DNA from: JBDHWI01 sp964590135
GTDB lineage: Bacteria; Chloroflexota; Anaerolineae; J036; Brachytrichaceae
Direction: 5' to 3'
NCBI GenBank assembly: GCA_964590135.1
Contig: CAZPVX010000006.1
Location: 1-64,000 of the forward strand
Length of the DNA: 64,000 bases
This document shows, piece by piece, positions 63,896 through 64,000 of this stretch; within the stretch, counting starts at the first letter, position 1; each line of letters opens with the position of its first letter. A program made the position numbers and the translations under genes. The notes under the pieces are model-generated. The model saw nothing but the letters and a program-made list of their open reading frames with translations. It was not told the origin of the DNA and ran no database searches.

Positions 63896-64000
63896 GCTCA
63901 CTTTGCTTTCTCCCATCAGGCTGAATTTCATCGACATGCCGGCGGATCGCGCCGGCATTTTTGGACGCAAATCAAATCAGCTATCGCTCTCCCAGCAATC

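Noticed and set aside
1..64000. tRNA or rRNA genes
   Set aside because: No T-loop (GGTTCGANTCC) with matching acceptor arms and no rRNA-like stretch was noticed by eye; a tRNAscan-type search was not possible.

Overview
The window is one contiguous piece of a GC-rich, gene-dense bacterial chromosome containing one 10-base run of Ns (41673-41682), so it comes from a draft or metagenome assembly. The gene content points to Chloroflexota (Anaerolineae-like). The signs are secreted and lipid-anchored proteins with long Thr/Pro/Ala linkers, a serine/threonine kinase with an SH3 tail, nucleotide cyclase-ATPase-TPR fusion proteins, a MalT-type LuxR regulator, a TgpA-like transglutaminase and a class II (B12) ribonucleotide reductase. 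This taxonomy is an inference from gene types. The palindrome GCCGGC is strikingly frequent throughout. I saw no rRNA, tRNA, CRISPR array, phage or transposase gene.

Layout. 1-5302: start of an acetoacetyl-CoA synthetase gene (cut by the window edge), a nicotinamidase-like hydrolase, a DUF5060/DUF4038-type glycosidase coupled to a secreted alpha/beta hydrolase, and a papain-like hypothetical. 5384-14422: a PA14 lipoprotein with DNA-level tandem repeats; a three-gene sugar-acid set (beta-propeller, NAD-dependent epimerase/dehydrogenase, enolase-superfamily dehydratase); a pseudo-receiver winged-helix regulator; a YprB-like exonuclease; and dihydrolipoyl dehydrogenase. 14597-18204: a transglutaminase membrane protein, then a low-GC scar holding a 135-bp inverted-repeat element, a small membrane ORF and the tail of a truncated oxidoreductase gene. 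18205-22789: a tight operon ilvE-coaE-CPBP protease-Ser/Thr kinase. 22882-30254: a membrane protein, a self-regulated MerR/GyrI regulator with a classical 19-bp-spaced promoter, a GH20 hexosaminidase, glnA with a promoter and a terminator-like hairpin in its leader, pyrB, and a secreted LppX-like protein.

30338-40823 is the most interesting block. Six genes on the minus strand, tightly spaced, run in transcription order as follows: receiver-thioredoxin-FAD reductase fusion, cyclic-nucleotide-binding histidine kinase, CoA-binding protein, cyclase-ATPase-TPR, zinc-ribbon-cyclase-ATPase, and a separate TPR protein. The last two look like one ancestral gene split by a frameshift that now re-initiates. 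Together they could make a cyclic nucleotide, sense it through the kinase and pass phosphate to a redox enzyme.

41054-53000: secA (interrupted by the assembly gap), small enzymes (DUF6508-like, Nudix), membrane proteins, a META-domain lipoprotein and a large MalT-type LuxR regulator. 52133-59625: sugar isomerase and Gfo/Idh oxidoreductase, then a quality-control-like cluster (M32 carboxypeptidase, two tandem YegD-type Hsp70 ATPases, a coiled-coil protein with a GyrA-C-terminal-like region). 59854-63895: a membrane protein, a possible nuclease-fold protein, and the class II ribonucleotide reductase.
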